Of a DNA stretch of 64,000 bases, positions 45,517 through 54,670 are shown piece by piece. Within the stretch, counting starts at the first letter, position 1. The number at the start of each line of letters is the position of its first letter. A program made the position numbers and the translations under genes. The notes under the pieces were generated by a model. That model did no database searches and was not told the DNA's origin. It worked only from the letters and a program-made list of their open reading frames with translations. The DNA lies in NCBI GenBank assembly GCA_046331545.1, contig JAXLQR010000002.1:930001-994000 (forward strand), in the 5' to 3' direction. The stretch is from JADJVL01 sp046331545 (GTDB lineage: Bacteria > Acidobacteriota > Holophagae > Holophagales > Holophagaceae).

Positions 45517-45992
45517 CCGCCCCAGCCACCCTCGAAGGCAGCCCCCTGCCGGACTTCTCCCTGCCCGACGAACGGGGCCGCACGGTCACCCGGAAGGACC
45601 TGCTCGGATCCTGGACGGTCCTCTATGCGTACCCCAAGGACCTCACCCCCGGCTGCACCACGGAGGCCTGCGACTTCCGGGACGCCTGGCCGCGCCTCCA
45701 GGCGGCCGGGGCGAAGGTGTACGGCATCTCCCGGGACGGCGCCGCCCTCCACCAGAAGTTCATCGCCAAGCACGACCTGCCCTTCCCCCTGCTCTCGGAC
45801 CCCGACAAGGCGCTGCTCGCCCCCCTGGGCGCCTGGGGCCGGAAGGTCATGTACGGCAAGGAGGTGGAAGGCATCCTGCGCAGCACCTTCGTGGTGGATC
45901 CTCAGGGGATCATCCGCCACGTGTGGCCGAAGGTGCGCGTGACGGGGCACGTCCAGGAGGTCCTGGACCGCCTGGCGGCCCTGGGGGCCTGA
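45513..45992 (+). CDS. bcp: Thiol peroxidase of the Bcp/PrxQ type
   Basis: A 159-residue protein with the peroxidatic cysteine in DLTPGCTTEACDF, a second Cys five residues on (CTTEAC), and the expected AhpC/TSA fold with a conserved Arg in ILRSTFVVDPQG. It reduces hydrogen peroxide and organic peroxides with thioredoxin. No signal peptide is visible, so it is cytoplasmic. Its ATG is coupled to the DppC-like gene. It converges on the spermidine-synthase-like gene. Confidence 0.93.
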   Translation: MTAPATLEGSPLPDFSLPDERGRTVTRKDLLGSWTVLYAYPKDLTPGCTTEACDFRDAWPRLQAAGAKVYGISRDGAALHQKFIAKHDLPFPLLSDPDKALLAPLGAWGRKVMYGKEVEGILRSTFVVDPQGIIRHVWPKVRVTGHVQEVLDRLAALGA

Positions 45993-46003
45993 ACGGCCCC
46001 GCG

Positions 46004-48202
46004 TCAGGGCCGGCGGTGCCGCCAGCCGTGCAGGAGCAGGGTGGACAGGGCGTGGCGCTGGTCCGTCCAGGGTCGGACCCCTTCGGACTCCTGCGAGAAG
46101 AGGAGGCCCATGTCGGCCATGCGGGGACCCGCCTCCGGCGGCGGTAGCACCGTGCGCCGCGCCCGGGCCATGAACTCCGGGCGGAAGACGTCCTTCGCGT
46201 CCCGCCCCGCGATCCAGTAGATCGAGGTGTTCTCCACCTGGACCGTCGTCCCCGCGCGGTCCTTCCCGAGCACCGCGTCGTGGGCGAGGAGCAGCGCGGG
46301 GAGGCCCGCCGCCCGCAGGTTCGCGCCCGCCTGGACCGGAAGCGGCATGTCGTGGCTCACGTGGAGCACCAGCAGCCCGCCGGGCTTGAGGGCCGCCGCG
46401 TACTCCCGGAGCGCCTCCACGGTGAGGAGGTGGGCCGGGATGTGGCCGCCGGCGAAGGCGTCGATGAGGAGGACGTCGTAGCCTCCGCGGGTCCTGGCCT
46501 CGGCGGCGGCCAGGATGCGGCCGTCCCCCTGGAGCACGCGCACGGTCGCGGGGCTGGACTTCAGCACGGAGAAGAAGGTGCCCTGGATGCCCGCCACCTC
46601 GATGATGCGGGGGCTGATCTCGAAGAAGAGGTACTCGTCCCCGGGACGACCGAAGGCGGCCGTGTTGCCCACCCCGAGGCCCACGAGGCCCACGCGCATG
46701 GGTCCGCGCTCGGCGTTGAGCGTCCGGAGCACCACGCCGATGCCGGAGTCCGCGCCGTAGTAGCTCGCGGGTCGGAGGGGCTCCTTGACGAACTGGATGC
46801 CATGGATCGTGGACCCGTGGGCCAGGGCCAGGACCTTGGGGTGGATGAACTCCACCAGCAGGGTCCCGAAGAAGTCCCTCGCGTGGTAGCGGGTGCGGTC
46901 GGTGGCGTTCATCAGGATCGTGAGGAGGCCCAGGGCGGCGGACGCGGCGCCCAGGCCCAGGGCGGGCCACTTCAAGCGCGACTTCCCGCCCCGCGACACC
47001 AGCACGAGCAGCACCCCCGTGGCGGCCACCGCCAGGCTGAGCTCGTGGTCCTGGTCGAAGAGCAGGGGGCCGCCCACGCTGACGAAGAGTCCGCCCAGGG
47101 CGCCCCCCACGGAGACGCAGAGGTAGTACTCGGTCAATCGCGAAGCCTCGGGGCGCAGGCCCGCGAGCCGCGCGTGGGCCAGCAGGCTCCCGGCGGCCCC
47201 CGCCAGCACCGTGAGGGCGACGGCGACGGGCATGTGCCGCTTCAGCCAGAGCAGCTGGTCAAGCAGGGCGTTGAAGGGGGTCACGGCGGCGGGACCCCAC
47301 GACCTGAGCAGGGCGGTGAACAGCAGCGAGCCCCCCAGGATCCAGGCCATCACCAGGACCAGGGCGCCAAGCCCCACGCGCCAGGCCGGCCCCTCGAAGG
47401 ACCAGCGCGTCTCGAACACCAGGATGAAGGTCAGGAGGTACGCGGCGAGGGGCGGGATCCACAGCAGGGGCATGGAGGCCACGTCGGTGGAGATCCGGTT
47501 GGTGACGGCGCAGAGCCAGACCGTTCCGAGGGCGGAGAGCCCGATCCAGGCCCACCGGCGCAGGCCGCCGGGGGCCGCCGCCGACGCCCCGCCCTCCGCG
47601 GGGGCGACCGGTTCGACCCGCCGCAGCAGGGCGAAGAGCAGCGCGAGATAGACGAGGAAGAGGAGGGCCGCGCCCCAGGCCTGGACCCTCAGGTCCACCA
47701 GGGGCTCCAGGAGGAAGGGATAGCAGAGGAGTCCGCCGAGGGAGCCGGCGTTGGACACGGCATAGAGGCGGTAGGGGTCCCGTCCGGGGTGGAGGCTGGC
47801 GAAGGCGGCCTGGATCAGGGGCGAGGTGGACGCCAGGAGGAGGAGGGGAAGCCCCGCGGACGCGGAGAGCGTGAGGAGGATGGCCAGGGGTGGATAGAGG
47901 CTGCCCGCGGCGCTGCCGGGGGCGGGGATCCAGGGCGCGCCGCCGCTCCGGATCCCCAGGGCGAGGACGCCCAGGGAGGCCAGGGCGAGGGCCCCGTGGA
48001 TCCGGAGGGCCTTCGGGCCGCCGAGGGAGCGCGCCAGGCCATGGGCGTACGCGTAGCCTCCCAGCAGCACGAGCTGGAAGAAGAGCATGCAGGCGATCCA
48101 TGGGCCGGCGCCGCCGCCGTAGAGGGGGAGCAGGGACTTCCCGACCAGGGGCTGGAGGGCGAAGAGCAGGAAGGCGCCGAGGAAGCTCGCGAGGACGGCC
48201 AC
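46004..48202 (-). CDS. Membrane protein with spermidine-synthase-like C-terminal domain
   Basis: A 732-residue protein starting GTG at 48202, just behind fabI. Residues 1-430 are about 12-14 hydrophobic helices. The C-terminal ~250 residues form a Rossmann methyltransferase/spermidine-synthase-like domain with VGLVGLGVGNTAAFG, FFEISPRIIEVA and DVLLIDAFAGGHIPAHLLT. Similar fused proteins are common but their activity is not established; the classic polyamine synthase residues are only partly kept. Confidence 0.8.
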   Translation of the reverse strand: MAVLASFLGAFLLFALQPLVGKSLLPLYGGGAGPWIACMLFFQLVLLGGYAYAHGLARSLGGPKALRIHGALALASLGVLALGIRSGGAPWIPAPGSAAGSLYPPLAILLTLSASAGLPLLLLASTSPLIQAAFASLHPGRDPYRLYAVSNAGSLGGLLCYPFLLEPLVDLRVQAWGAALLFLVYLALLFALLRRVEPVAPAEGGASAAAPGGLRRWAWIGLSALGTVWLCAVTNRISTDVASMPLLWIPPLAAYLLTFILVFETRWSFEGPAWRVGLGALVLVMAWILGGSLLFTALLRSWGPAAVTPFNALLDQLLWLKRHMPVAVALTVLAGAAGSLLAHARLAGLRPEASRLTEYYLCVSVGGALGGLFVSVGGPLLFDQDHELSLAVAATGVLLVLVSRGGKSRLKWPALGLGAASAALGLLTILMNATDRTRYHARDFFGTLLVEFIHPKVLALAHGSTIHGIQFVKEPLRPASYYGADSGIGVVLRTLNAERGPMRVGLVGLGVGNTAAFGRPGDEYLFFEISPRIIEVAGIQGTFFSVLKSSPATVRVLQGDGRILAAAEARTRGGYDVLLIDAFAGGHIPAHLLTVEALREYAAALKPGGLLVLHVSHDMPLPVQAGANLRAAGLPALLLAHDAVLGKDRAGTTVQVENTSIYWIAGRDAKDVFRPEFMARARRTVLPPPEAGPRMADMGLLFSQESEGVRPWTDQRHALSTLLLHGWRHRRP

Positions 48203-48205
48203 CGC

Positions 48206-48970
48206 TCAGATCGCCATGATGTTGTAGCCGCCGTCCACGTAGAGCGTCTGGCCCGTGACCCCGCGTCCCATGTCGCACAGCAGGAAGAGGGCCCCGTCGG
48301 CCACCTCGTCCAGCTCCACCAGCTTGCGCAGCGGGCTCTTGCTGCGGTGGTGGTCCAGGATGCTGCTGAACCCGCTGATCCCCGCGCTGGCGAGGGTCTT
48401 GATGGGGCCCGCGCTGAGGGCGTTGACCCGGATGCCGAGGGGGCCGAGGTCGCTGGCGAGGTAGCGGACGCTGCTCTCCAGGGCGGCCTTGGCCACGCCC
48501 ATGACGTTGTAGTTGGGCATCACCCGCTCGGCCCCGAGGTAGCTGAGGGTGAGGATGGACCCGCCGCCGGTCATCAGCCCCTTGGCCGCGTGGGAGAGGA
48601 CGGGCAGGCTGTAGGCGCTCACGTCGAGGGCGACGCGGAAGTCCTCTCGGGTGGTGGAGACGAAGTCCCCCTCCAGCGCCTGCCGGGGCGCGTAGGCCAC
48701 GGCGTGGACCAGGAAGTCCAGGTGGCCCCAGGCCGAGCGCAGGGTCTCGAAGCCCTGGCCCACCTGGCCGTCGTCGCTCACGTCCATGGGGAAGGTGAGG
48801 GCGCCTGGCAGCTCCGCCGTGAGCTCCTTGACGTTCTCCCCCAGGCGCTCGTTCTGGTAGCTGAAGGCCAGCTCCGCGCCCTCCTCGTGACACCGCTGGG
48901 CGATGGCCCAGGCGATGGAGCGCTTGTTCGCGACCCCCACGACCAGGCCTCGCTTGCCCTTCATCAGCAT
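48206..48970 (-). CDS. fabI: Enoyl-ACP reductase FabI
   Basis: A 254-residue short-chain dehydrogenase. It starts GKRGLVVGVANKRSIAWAIA, the NAD-binding motif of FabI, and has the Tyr..Lys pair in YLGAERVMPNYNVMGVAKAALE and the C-terminal GQTLYVDGGYNIM. It completes each round of fatty-acid elongation and is the triclosan-type target. GGAGGA precedes the ATG at 48970 (a second ATG follows two codons later). Confidence 0.96.
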   Translation of the reverse strand: MLMKGKRGLVVGVANKRSIAWAIAQRCHEEGAELAFSYQNERLGENVKELTAELPGALTFPMDVSDDGQVGQGFETLRSAWGHLDFLVHAVAYAPRQALEGDFVSTTREDFRVALDVSAYSLPVLSHAAKGLMTGGGSILTLSYLGAERVMPNYNVMGVAKAALESSVRYLASDLGPLGIRVNALSAGPIKTLASAGISGFSSILDHHRSKSPLRKLVELDEVADGALFLLCDMGRGVTGQTLYVDGGYNIMAI

Positions 48971-49052
48971 GCAGAATCCTCCGCAAATCCATGGATGATC
49001 GAGGGAACGAGGATACCCCATCGGTCCGAGGCCCCGCTACACTGGCTCCTTC

Positions 49053-50138
49053 ATGCATGCCGCGCCCCCGGTCCTCCTGGCCTTCGCTCTCCTGTCGCCC
49101 CAGGGTCCCTATCAACCGCGGGAGGACCTCGACGCGGGCCGCTACCTGAAGGCGCTGGCGGAAGCGGACGCGGAGCTGCGCCGGGATCCGTCCCGCGCCC
49201 TGGCCTGGGCGGCGAAGTCGCAGGCGCTCACGGCCCTGCTGCGCTTCCCCGAAGCCGAGGCCGCCGCGGCCCGCGCCCTGGCCCTGAAGCCGGACCTCGC
49301 GGACGCCTTCCTCGCCCGGGGCCTGGTGAAGGGGGCCCAGGCCGTCCAGCAGCGGAATCTCGGCAGCGTGCGGAAGGCCTCCTCGGCCCTGGACGACCTC
49401 CGCCGCGCCACCGAGCTCGACCCCTCCCTGGGCGCGGCCTGGAACAGCCTCGGGCTCGCCCTCCAGCAGATGCCGGGCCTCTTCGGCGGCTCCACCCGCG
49501 AGGCCCTGCGCTGCGCCGACCGGCTGGCCCAGGTGGCACCCGCCCGCGGGCACCTGCTGCGCGGCATGGTGCTCGCGCTCGACAAGCGGTGGGGCGAGGC
49601 CGAGCCTCCCCTCCGGAAGGCCCTGGAGCTCGCCCCGCGGGATCCGCAGGTGGTCTACGGGTACTTCGAGGCCCTCGGCCTGGCCTCCACCCGCGAGGCT
49701 CTGGGCCGGGAGGCCTGGCGCGCGAGGCTCGCCTCGGAGGCGAGGCGGCTCTGGCCGGGCGTGTCCCCGACCGCGCGGGGGCTCCAGGCGGTCGCCGACG
49801 CCCTGCTCGACGCCGGCGAGGGGGAGGAAGCCTGGCGCCTCGCCCAGGCCAGCCTGGCCGCCTCGGACGCGCCGAGCCTGGTGCGCCTCCAGCTCGGCAA
49901 GATCGCCGCCCGCAGCGGGCTCCATCGCGAGGAGGGCCTCGCCGCCCTGGCCCGGGTGCTCTCCGAGCCCCTGGAAGGAGGTTCCGGAGGCTATCCCGCC
50001 GCCCAGTGGCGGCGCGGGCAGATCCTCAAGGACCTCGGCCGCGCCGAGGAGGCGCGCCAGGCGGCGGAAGCCGCCCTCGCCCTCGACCCCAGGCATCCCG
50101 GCGCCCGCAGGCTGGCCGCCGAGCTCCGTGGCGGCTGA
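49053..50138 (+). CDS. TPR-repeat protein, possibly exported
   Basis: A 361-residue Ala/Leu/Arg-rich protein. The N-terminus is weakly signal-like (PPVLLAFALLSPQ). From residue 30 on, helical repeats spaced about 34 residues (ALAEADAELRRDPSRALAWAAKSQAL; ALALKPDLADAFLARGLVKGAQ; LRKALELAPRDPQVVYGYFEAL) mark TPR units. TPRs bind partner proteins; no catalytic domain is seen. It precedes the sulfatase-like gene by 23 bases and probably shares its transcript. Confidence 0.72.
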   Translation: MHAAPPVLLAFALLSPQGPYQPREDLDAGRYLKALAEADAELRRDPSRALAWAAKSQALTALLRFPEAEAAAARALALKPDLADAFLARGLVKGAQAVQQRNLGSVRKASSALDDLRRATELDPSLGAAWNSLGLALQQMPGLFGGSTREALRCADRLAQVAPARGHLLRGMVLALDKRWGEAEPPLRKALELAPRDPQVVYGYFEALGLASTREALGREAWRARLASEARRLWPGVSPTARGLQAVADALLDAGEGEEAWRLAQASLAASDAPSLVRLQLGKIAARSGLHREEGLAALARVLSEPLEGGSGGYPAAQWRRGQILKDLGRAEEARQAAEAALALDPRHPGARRLAAELRGG

Positions 50139-50161
50139 CCCCCCCATCACCCAGGATCCCC

Positions 50162-52135
50162 ATGCGACTTCCCCAGCAGTCCCGCTTCTTCTGGCTCCTC
50201 GGCGTGGCCACCGCCTGGGCGGGCACGTGGCTCGCCTTCGGCGCGAAGGTCGCCCTGCAGCTCAAGGACAAGCCCCATCCCTTCCTGCCCCAGATCGAGC
50301 TGAACCAGACCATCAAACGCGCGGTGCTCGAGTGGGCGCTCTCCGCCCTGCTGGCCTACGTGGTGATCGGCCTCTGCCTGGGTCTGGTGGGGAAGGTGTT
50401 CACCTCCGACCGGAAGGGCACGAACCTCAGGGCCCACCTCAACTTCTCCTCCGGGCTGGTCTGGGGCCTGGGCGTGGTCATTTTCTTCCACGGCGTCCTC
50501 TGGGTCATGGTCCCCATGGGCCTCGTCGGCCTGCCCCTGCTGAAGCACCTGCCCATGGGGCTGGCGCTGCTGATCATCCTGGGGGGCGGCGCCTGGCTGC
50601 TCTGGCGCAGGTTCAGGGCGGAGTGCCCGAACGCGGCGCCCCTCCGCCTCGCGGGCTTCCTCCTCTTCATGGCCCTGCTGCCCCAGGTGCCCCACGACCT
50701 GATGCGCCGGAACCTGCCCCTGCCCCCGCCCCTGCCCCGGGACGCCCCGCGGGTCCTGCTCATCGGGATCGACGGGGTCCGCAAGGACCTCTTCGAGCGC
50801 CACATGCCCGGCTGGAAGGCGCCGGACGGGATCAACCCCGTCTGCGTGGCCCCCGCCACCCGCCGCTCCTGGAGCATGCTCCTCGGCAAGGACCCGGAGA
50901 AGCTGAAGAACTCGATCATCATGCCCTTCAAGAGCGACCTGGGGCATCCCGAGGAGTTCCGGCTGCTCGCCCTCGCCCGCGAGAAGAACCTCCGCACCGC
51001 CTGGGCCATCGACGACAGCCTCACGGCCGGGTTCGGCAACCAGCCCAACTGGTTCACCACCGTGCGGGAGTCCCCGGGAGGCTGGAAGTACTGGTTCACC
51101 CTCGGCATGGGAACGGTCTTCCCGGTCTTCGCCTGGTCCCAGAACTACGTCGCCCCCATCGAGAACACCAATCCCTGGGCCGACATCAACGCCTACTGGC
51201 GGGACATCGGGCGCCTCGCCGAGACGCACCACTGGGTCTTCTCCCACACCTGCGCCCTCCACGAGCCCATCCGACTCACCCTCTCCGAGATCCAGACCTT
51301 CCGCCCGTGGCGCTGGCTGGGCGATTCCGCCTGGTCCTACCGGCCCTACATCTCCGGCGAGGACGCCCTCGCCGACCAGGAGCGGCGGGCCGACATGAGG
51401 TCCAGCGCCCTCGGCCACTATTCGGTGAGGATGCGCCGGGTGCTCCGGGCGCTCGAACCCGTGGTGAAGGACTGGGAGCGCCGGTACCCCCACGCCTCGG
51501 GCCTGGTGACCTCGGACCACGGGGAACTCCACATCGCCCTGAAGGACGAGGAAGGCATCGCCCGAACGCACATCGAGGGCTTCCACGGCTTCAGCCTGGA
51601 TCCCCACAGCATGTGGGTCCCCCTCCACGCCTTCGGCGCCACCCGGACCCGCTTCGCCCCCGGCGAGAACTTCACCTGGGTGGAACTCCGGGACGCCATG
51701 CAGCGGGCCGCCGTCCTGGGCGGGGACCTCACCCTGGAGGGACGCACCGAGCCGTTCCTCGTCCAGTTCCCGACCATCCGGGCCATCCACCTGGAATCGG
51801 AGGAACAGCGGAGGAAGAAGGACAGCTCCGTCATCGACCCCACCGAACTCCTGGACACGCTCTACGTCTTCCCCAACGGAATGTGGTTCGCCTCGGACGC
51901 GAACGAGGAGACGTTCAAGAACCGCAAACTGTCCTCGGGTCTGGTCCGGGGTGCCCAGCTGGTGCTCTTCAACCCCACCGAAGGCGGCAAGTACGATCGG
52001 CAGGCCTATGAAAACTACAAGCTCACCTCAGAGTCCGTCGTCACCTACGAGGAGATGGCCGCGGAGCTGGCCCCCTTCCGGGGGAACGTGCCGAAGGCCA
52101 TGACGCCCCTGGTCCAGCCCGCAGGGAAGCCCTGA
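50162..52135 (+). CDS. Membrane-anchored alkaline-phosphatase/sulfatase-superfamily protein
   Basis: A 657-residue protein. About four hydrophobic helices come first (residues 10-30, 58-80, 100-125, 128-150). The large soluble domain has superfamily metal-site features: LLIGIDGVRKDLFERHMPG (metal Asp), then PATRRSWSMLLGK with a Thr/Ser nucleophile candidate, and late TSDHGELH with a metal-binding Asp/His pair. It may be a phosphoethanolamine- or sulfate-handling enzyme of the envelope. The substrate is unknown. In a long upstream reading frame only this part is real. Confidence 0.72.
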   Translation: MRLPQQSRFFWLLGVATAWAGTWLAFGAKVALQLKDKPHPFLPQIELNQTIKRAVLEWALSALLAYVVIGLCLGLVGKVFTSDRKGTNLRAHLNFSSGLVWGLGVVIFFHGVLWVMVPMGLVGLPLLKHLPMGLALLIILGGGAWLLWRRFRAECPNAAPLRLAGFLLFMALLPQVPHDLMRRNLPLPPPLPRDAPRVLLIGIDGVRKDLFERHMPGWKAPDGINPVCVAPATRRSWSMLLGKDPEKLKNSIIMPFKSDLGHPEEFRLLALAREKNLRTAWAIDDSLTAGFGNQPNWFTTVRESPGGWKYWFTLGMGTVFPVFAWSQNYVAPIENTNPWADINAYWRDIGRLAETHHWVFSHTCALHEPIRLTLSEIQTFRPWRWLGDSAWSYRPYISGEDALADQERRADMRSSALGHYSVRMRRVLRALEPVVKDWERRYPHASGLVTSDHGELHIALKDEEGIARTHIEGFHGFSLDPHSMWVPLHAFGATRTRFAPGENFTWVELRDAMQRAAVLGGDLTLEGRTEPFLVQFPTIRAIHLESEEQRRKKDSSVIDPTELLDTLYVFPNGMWFASDANEETFKNRKLSSGLVRGAQLVLFNPTEGGKYDRQAYENYKLTSESVVTYEEMAAELAPFRGNVPKAMTPLVQPAGKP

Positions 52136-52230
52136 CGCAGTACGTCGCAAGGATTTCCCGGGGAGGCGAAATGTCACCGAATGTTCATGTTTTGCTCTCG
52201 TTTATATCTGGACAATACCTGTGATCCTGT

Positions 52231-52246
52231 TGGCACCGATCTGGCA
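52231..52246 (+). promoter_or_regulatory. Sigma-54 (-24/-12) promoter of pilA
   Basis: TGGCACCGATCTGGCA keeps GG and GC at exactly the 10-base spacing required for sigma-54 and matches TGGCAC; the -12 element is TGGC instead of TTGC. Transcription would start about 52257, leaving roughly 20 bases before the pilA ATG. TGTC (52172) and TGTT (52182) upstream could be activator sites. A PilR/NtrC-type regulator is encoded at 13958. Confidence 0.72.
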
Positions 52247-52277
52247 TCGGGAGTCTGACCAGCCCCAAGGAGGCCCC

Positions 52278-52736
52278 ATGAAGAAGCAGTCCGGTTTCAC
52301 CCTCATCGAGCTCCTGCTCGTGCTCGCGATCATCGGCATCATCGCCGCCATCGCGATCCCCGCCCTGCTCGGCCAGCGCGAAAAGGCCAAGATCCGTGCG
52401 GTGGAATCCCTGATGAACAACATCTCCGGTGAAGTCGCCCGCGCGGGCGACGACCTCCGCGCCAAGCTCGGCACGTCCTTCAACGTCGCCTCCGTGGTGC
52501 CGAAGGTCCTCCTCCTGAGCAACTACAAGTACCCGAAGGCCAAGAACCCCTACGGCGGAACCTCCGACCCGTACGTCAGCGGCGCCACCGCTGGCCTCGG
52601 CCAGGTCGCCATGGAGACCATCGCCGCCTTCTCCGACCCGATCACGGGCGAAGTGCACCCCGCCATCAAGCTGCGCGGCCACTACAAGAAGAACAACAGC
52701 GACATCGTCATCTCCAAGGTCGTCGCCATCGACTGA
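52278..52736 (+). CDS. pilA: Type IV pilin PilA
   Basis: A 152-residue prepilin with a 6-residue leader (MKKQSG) cut before FTLIELLLVLAIIGIIAAIAIPALLGQR, Glu at mature position 5. AAGGAGG precedes the ATG; an earlier in-frame start has no ribosome site. The C-terminal globular domain contains no Cys pair. It should form the pilus fibre after PilD processing. It faces pilC-pilT-pilB, and a sigma-54-type promoter lies ahead. Confidence 0.94.
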   Translation: MKKQSGFTLIELLLVLAIIGIIAAIAIPALLGQREKAKIRAVESLMNNISGEVARAGDDLRAKLGTSFNVASVVPKVLLLSNYKYPKAKNPYGGTSDPYVSGATAGLGQVAMETIAAFSDPITGEVHPAIKLRGHYKKNNSDIVISKVVAID

Positions 52737-52749
52737 TCCCAGCCGATTC

Positions 52750-52787
52750 CGCGAAAAGGCCCCCGGTCTCCCGGGGGCCTTTTCGCG
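52750..52787 (+). terminator. Strong terminator hairpin after pilA
   Basis: A perfect 17-bp stem, 52750-52766 with 52771-52787, has a 4-base loop, beginning 14 bases after the pilA stop. The last part of the 3' arm contains four T, and TT follows in TTCG. Confidence 0.8.
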
Positions 52788-52838
52788 TTCGCGGGGATGG
52801 CCGTCCGCCGGTGGATCCCGGGCTTCCCCGGAAAGCCC

Positions 52839-52873
52839 GATTCCCCAGGAGCCCGGAAGGCGCCTGGGGAATC
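52839..52873. terminator. Inverted repeat between pilA and the facing pilin gene
   Basis: An 11-bp stem, 52839-52849 with 52863-52873, has a 13-base loop, 58 bases past the minus-strand pilin stop. It lacks a T-run on either strand. It may help terminate the minus-strand pil transcript. Confidence 0.4.
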
Positions 52874-52930
52874 GGGGTTCGGGCCGGGATCGCAGTCCCC
52901 GGGGTGCGCCCCGGGCCGACGGCCTCCGGT

Positions 52931-53365
52931 TCAGGGGTAGACCTGCCGCCCCGTCTGGTCCGTGACGTAGATCTTCTTGTTCCCGTCCTGCTGGTCGTCC
53001 GCCTGGAGCGTGTAGGTCAGGCCGGTGGCGCCCACGGTGAGGGTGTAGCGCATGTGGGTGTTCCCCTTCGGCGCGAACTGGGGCACCGGGTTGGCCGAGA
53101 ACCCGCTGAGGGACGACGGCGTGTTGGAGCCGCCGTCCCACACGACCTTCGCCGAGGCGGGGCCGTAGACGCCGTTCTCCGCCTTCCGGCTCTCCATGCC
53201 CATGGTGATCACCTTGGCATTGGTCTGGGCGTCGCCGATCAAGCGAGCCTTTTTCCGCTGGCCCAGGAGGGCGGGGATGGCGATGGCCGAGATGGTGCCG
53301 ATGATGGCGAGGACCACCAGGATCTCGATGAGGGAGAAGCCTCGGGTGCGGTTGCGTCGGGACAT
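52931..53365 (-). CDS. Second type IV pilin-like protein
   Basis: A 144-residue prepilin, leader MSRRNRTRG before FSLIEILVVLAIIGTISAIAIPALLGQR, nearly the same hydrophobic helix as PilA. The globular part differs entirely (GSNTPSSLSGFSANPVPQFAP, then a beta-rich end with TYTLQADDQQDGNKKIYV). It may be a minor pilin or a second major pilin. It follows pilC by 20 bases in the pilB-pilT-pilC order and its stop faces pilA. Confidence 0.9.
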   Translation of the reverse strand: MSRRNRTRGFSLIEILVVLAIIGTISAIAIPALLGQRKKARLIGDAQTNAKVITMGMESRKAENGVYGPASAKVVWDGGSNTPSSLSGFSANPVPQFAPKGNTHMRYTLTVGATGLTYTLQADDQQDGNKKIYVTDQTGRQVYP

Positions 53366-53385
53366 GGGTGCCTCCGGGGACGACG

Positions 53386-54588
53386 TCAGCTCTTGTCGAA
53401 GGCTTCGGCGAGGCTGAAGATCGGCAGGTACATGGCGATCACGATGAATCCGATGATGGCGCCGAGCACGGCGATCATCATGGGTTCCATGAGCGAGGTG
53501 AGGGCTGCGACGGCGTTGTCGACCTCGTCCTCGTAGAAGTCGGCGACCTTCGAGAGCATGTTGTCCAGGGCGCCGGTGGCCTCGCCGACGGCCACCATGT
53601 GGATGACCATCGGGGGGAAGACCTTGGTCTCGGAGAGCGGAGCGGAGATGTTCCGGCCCTGCTCCACCGCCTCCCGCGCCTTGAGGATCGCGTTCTGGAT
53701 GACGAGGTTGCCCGCGGTCCTCGCCGTGATCTCCATGCCTTCAAGGATGGGCACGCCCGAGGAGGTGAGGGTGCCGAGGGTCCGGCAGAACCGCGCCACG
53801 GCCACCTTCAGGAGGACGTCGCCGAGGACGGGGGTCTTCAGCAGGAGGGAGTCGATCTGGAGCTTCCCGGTGGGGGTCCGGTAGTACTGGCGGGTCCCGA
53901 ACCACGCGACGACCACGAAGAGGACCACCAAGTAGCTGTAGCGGATGAGCACGTTCGAGATGGCGATGCAGAGGCGGGTCGGGAAGGGGAGCGAGGAGCC
54001 CAGGCCTTCGTACATCGCGGCGAACACGGGGATGACCTTCACCATGATCACCACCACCACGATGATCGCGATGCTGATCACCGCGATGGGGTAGGTCATG
54101 GCGCTCTTGACCTTGGCGTTCAGCTTCACCGCCTTCTCGATGTACTGGGAGAGGCGCTGGAGGATCACGTCCAGGATGCCGCCCGACTCCCCGGCCCCTA
54201 CCATGTTCACGTAGAGGTCGCTGAAGGCCCTCGGGTGCTTGGAGAGGGAGGCCTGGAGGGTCGCGCCCTGCTCAACGTCCTGGCGGACGGCGTCGATGGT
54301 CTTGGCGAAGCCCTTGTCCTGCTGCTGGGACCCCAGGATCTCCAGGCACTGCACCAGGGGCAGGCCCGCGTCGATCATCACGCTGAACTGGCGCGTGAAG
54401 ATGGCGAGGTCCTTCTGCTTGACCTTGCCGAAGGACTTGCCCTGGCTCGCCTGCTGGGCCTTGACGCTGATGACCTGGATGCCGTTCCGGCGCAGCGTGA
54501 TGGAGGCGGCTTCCTTCGAATCCGAGACCAGGATCCCCTCCTGGACCTCGCCCAAGCGGTTCTTACCCTTCCATGCATATGCAGGCAT
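53386..54588 (-). CDS. pilC: Type IV pilus inner-membrane platform protein PilC
   Basis: A 400-residue protein with two T2SF repeats. Elements are LAIFTRQFSVMIDAGLPLVQCLEIL, then VGAGESGGILDVILQRLSQYIEKA, and in repeat two FCRTLGTLTSSGVPILEGMEI and MVAVGEATGALDNMLSKVADFYEDEVD. Three hydrophobic segments anchor it. It transmits PilB/PilT motion to the pilus. ATG 54588 has GAGG upstream; a TTG five codons earlier is less likely. Confidence 0.95.
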   Translation of the reverse strand: MPAYAWKGKNRLGEVQEGILVSDSKEAASITLRRNGIQVISVKAQQASQGKSFGKVKQKDLAIFTRQFSVMIDAGLPLVQCLEILGSQQQDKGFAKTIDAVRQDVEQGATLQASLSKHPRAFSDLYVNMVGAGESGGILDVILQRLSQYIEKAVKLNAKVKSAMTYPIAVISIAIIVVVVIMVKVIPVFAAMYEGLGSSLPFPTRLCIAISNVLIRYSYLVVLFVVVAWFGTRQYYRTPTGKLQIDSLLLKTPVLGDVLLKVAVARFCRTLGTLTSSGVPILEGMEITARTAGNLVIQNAILKAREAVEQGRNISAPLSETKVFPPMVIHMVAVGEATGALDNMLSKVADFYEDEVDNAVAALTSLMEPMMIAVLGAIIGFIVIAMYLPIFSLAEAFDKS

Positions 54589-54670
54589 AAAACCTCGCGT
54601 CAACCTTCCGATGCAGTCTTGGGTTCAAGCATAGGCCCTGCCGCTGCGGGGTGGAAGTACCTGGGAAATT

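Noticed and set aside
41343..46970. A minus-strand frame of 1875 residues
   Set aside because: It crosses several real genes on both strands and has no domain; typical of very GC-rich DNA with few stop codons.
46280..50161. An upstream extension giving the sulfatase-like gene 1951 residues
   Set aside because: The frame overlaps the spermidine-synthase-like gene, fabI and the TPR gene. The natural start at 50162 begins a membrane-helix N-terminus.
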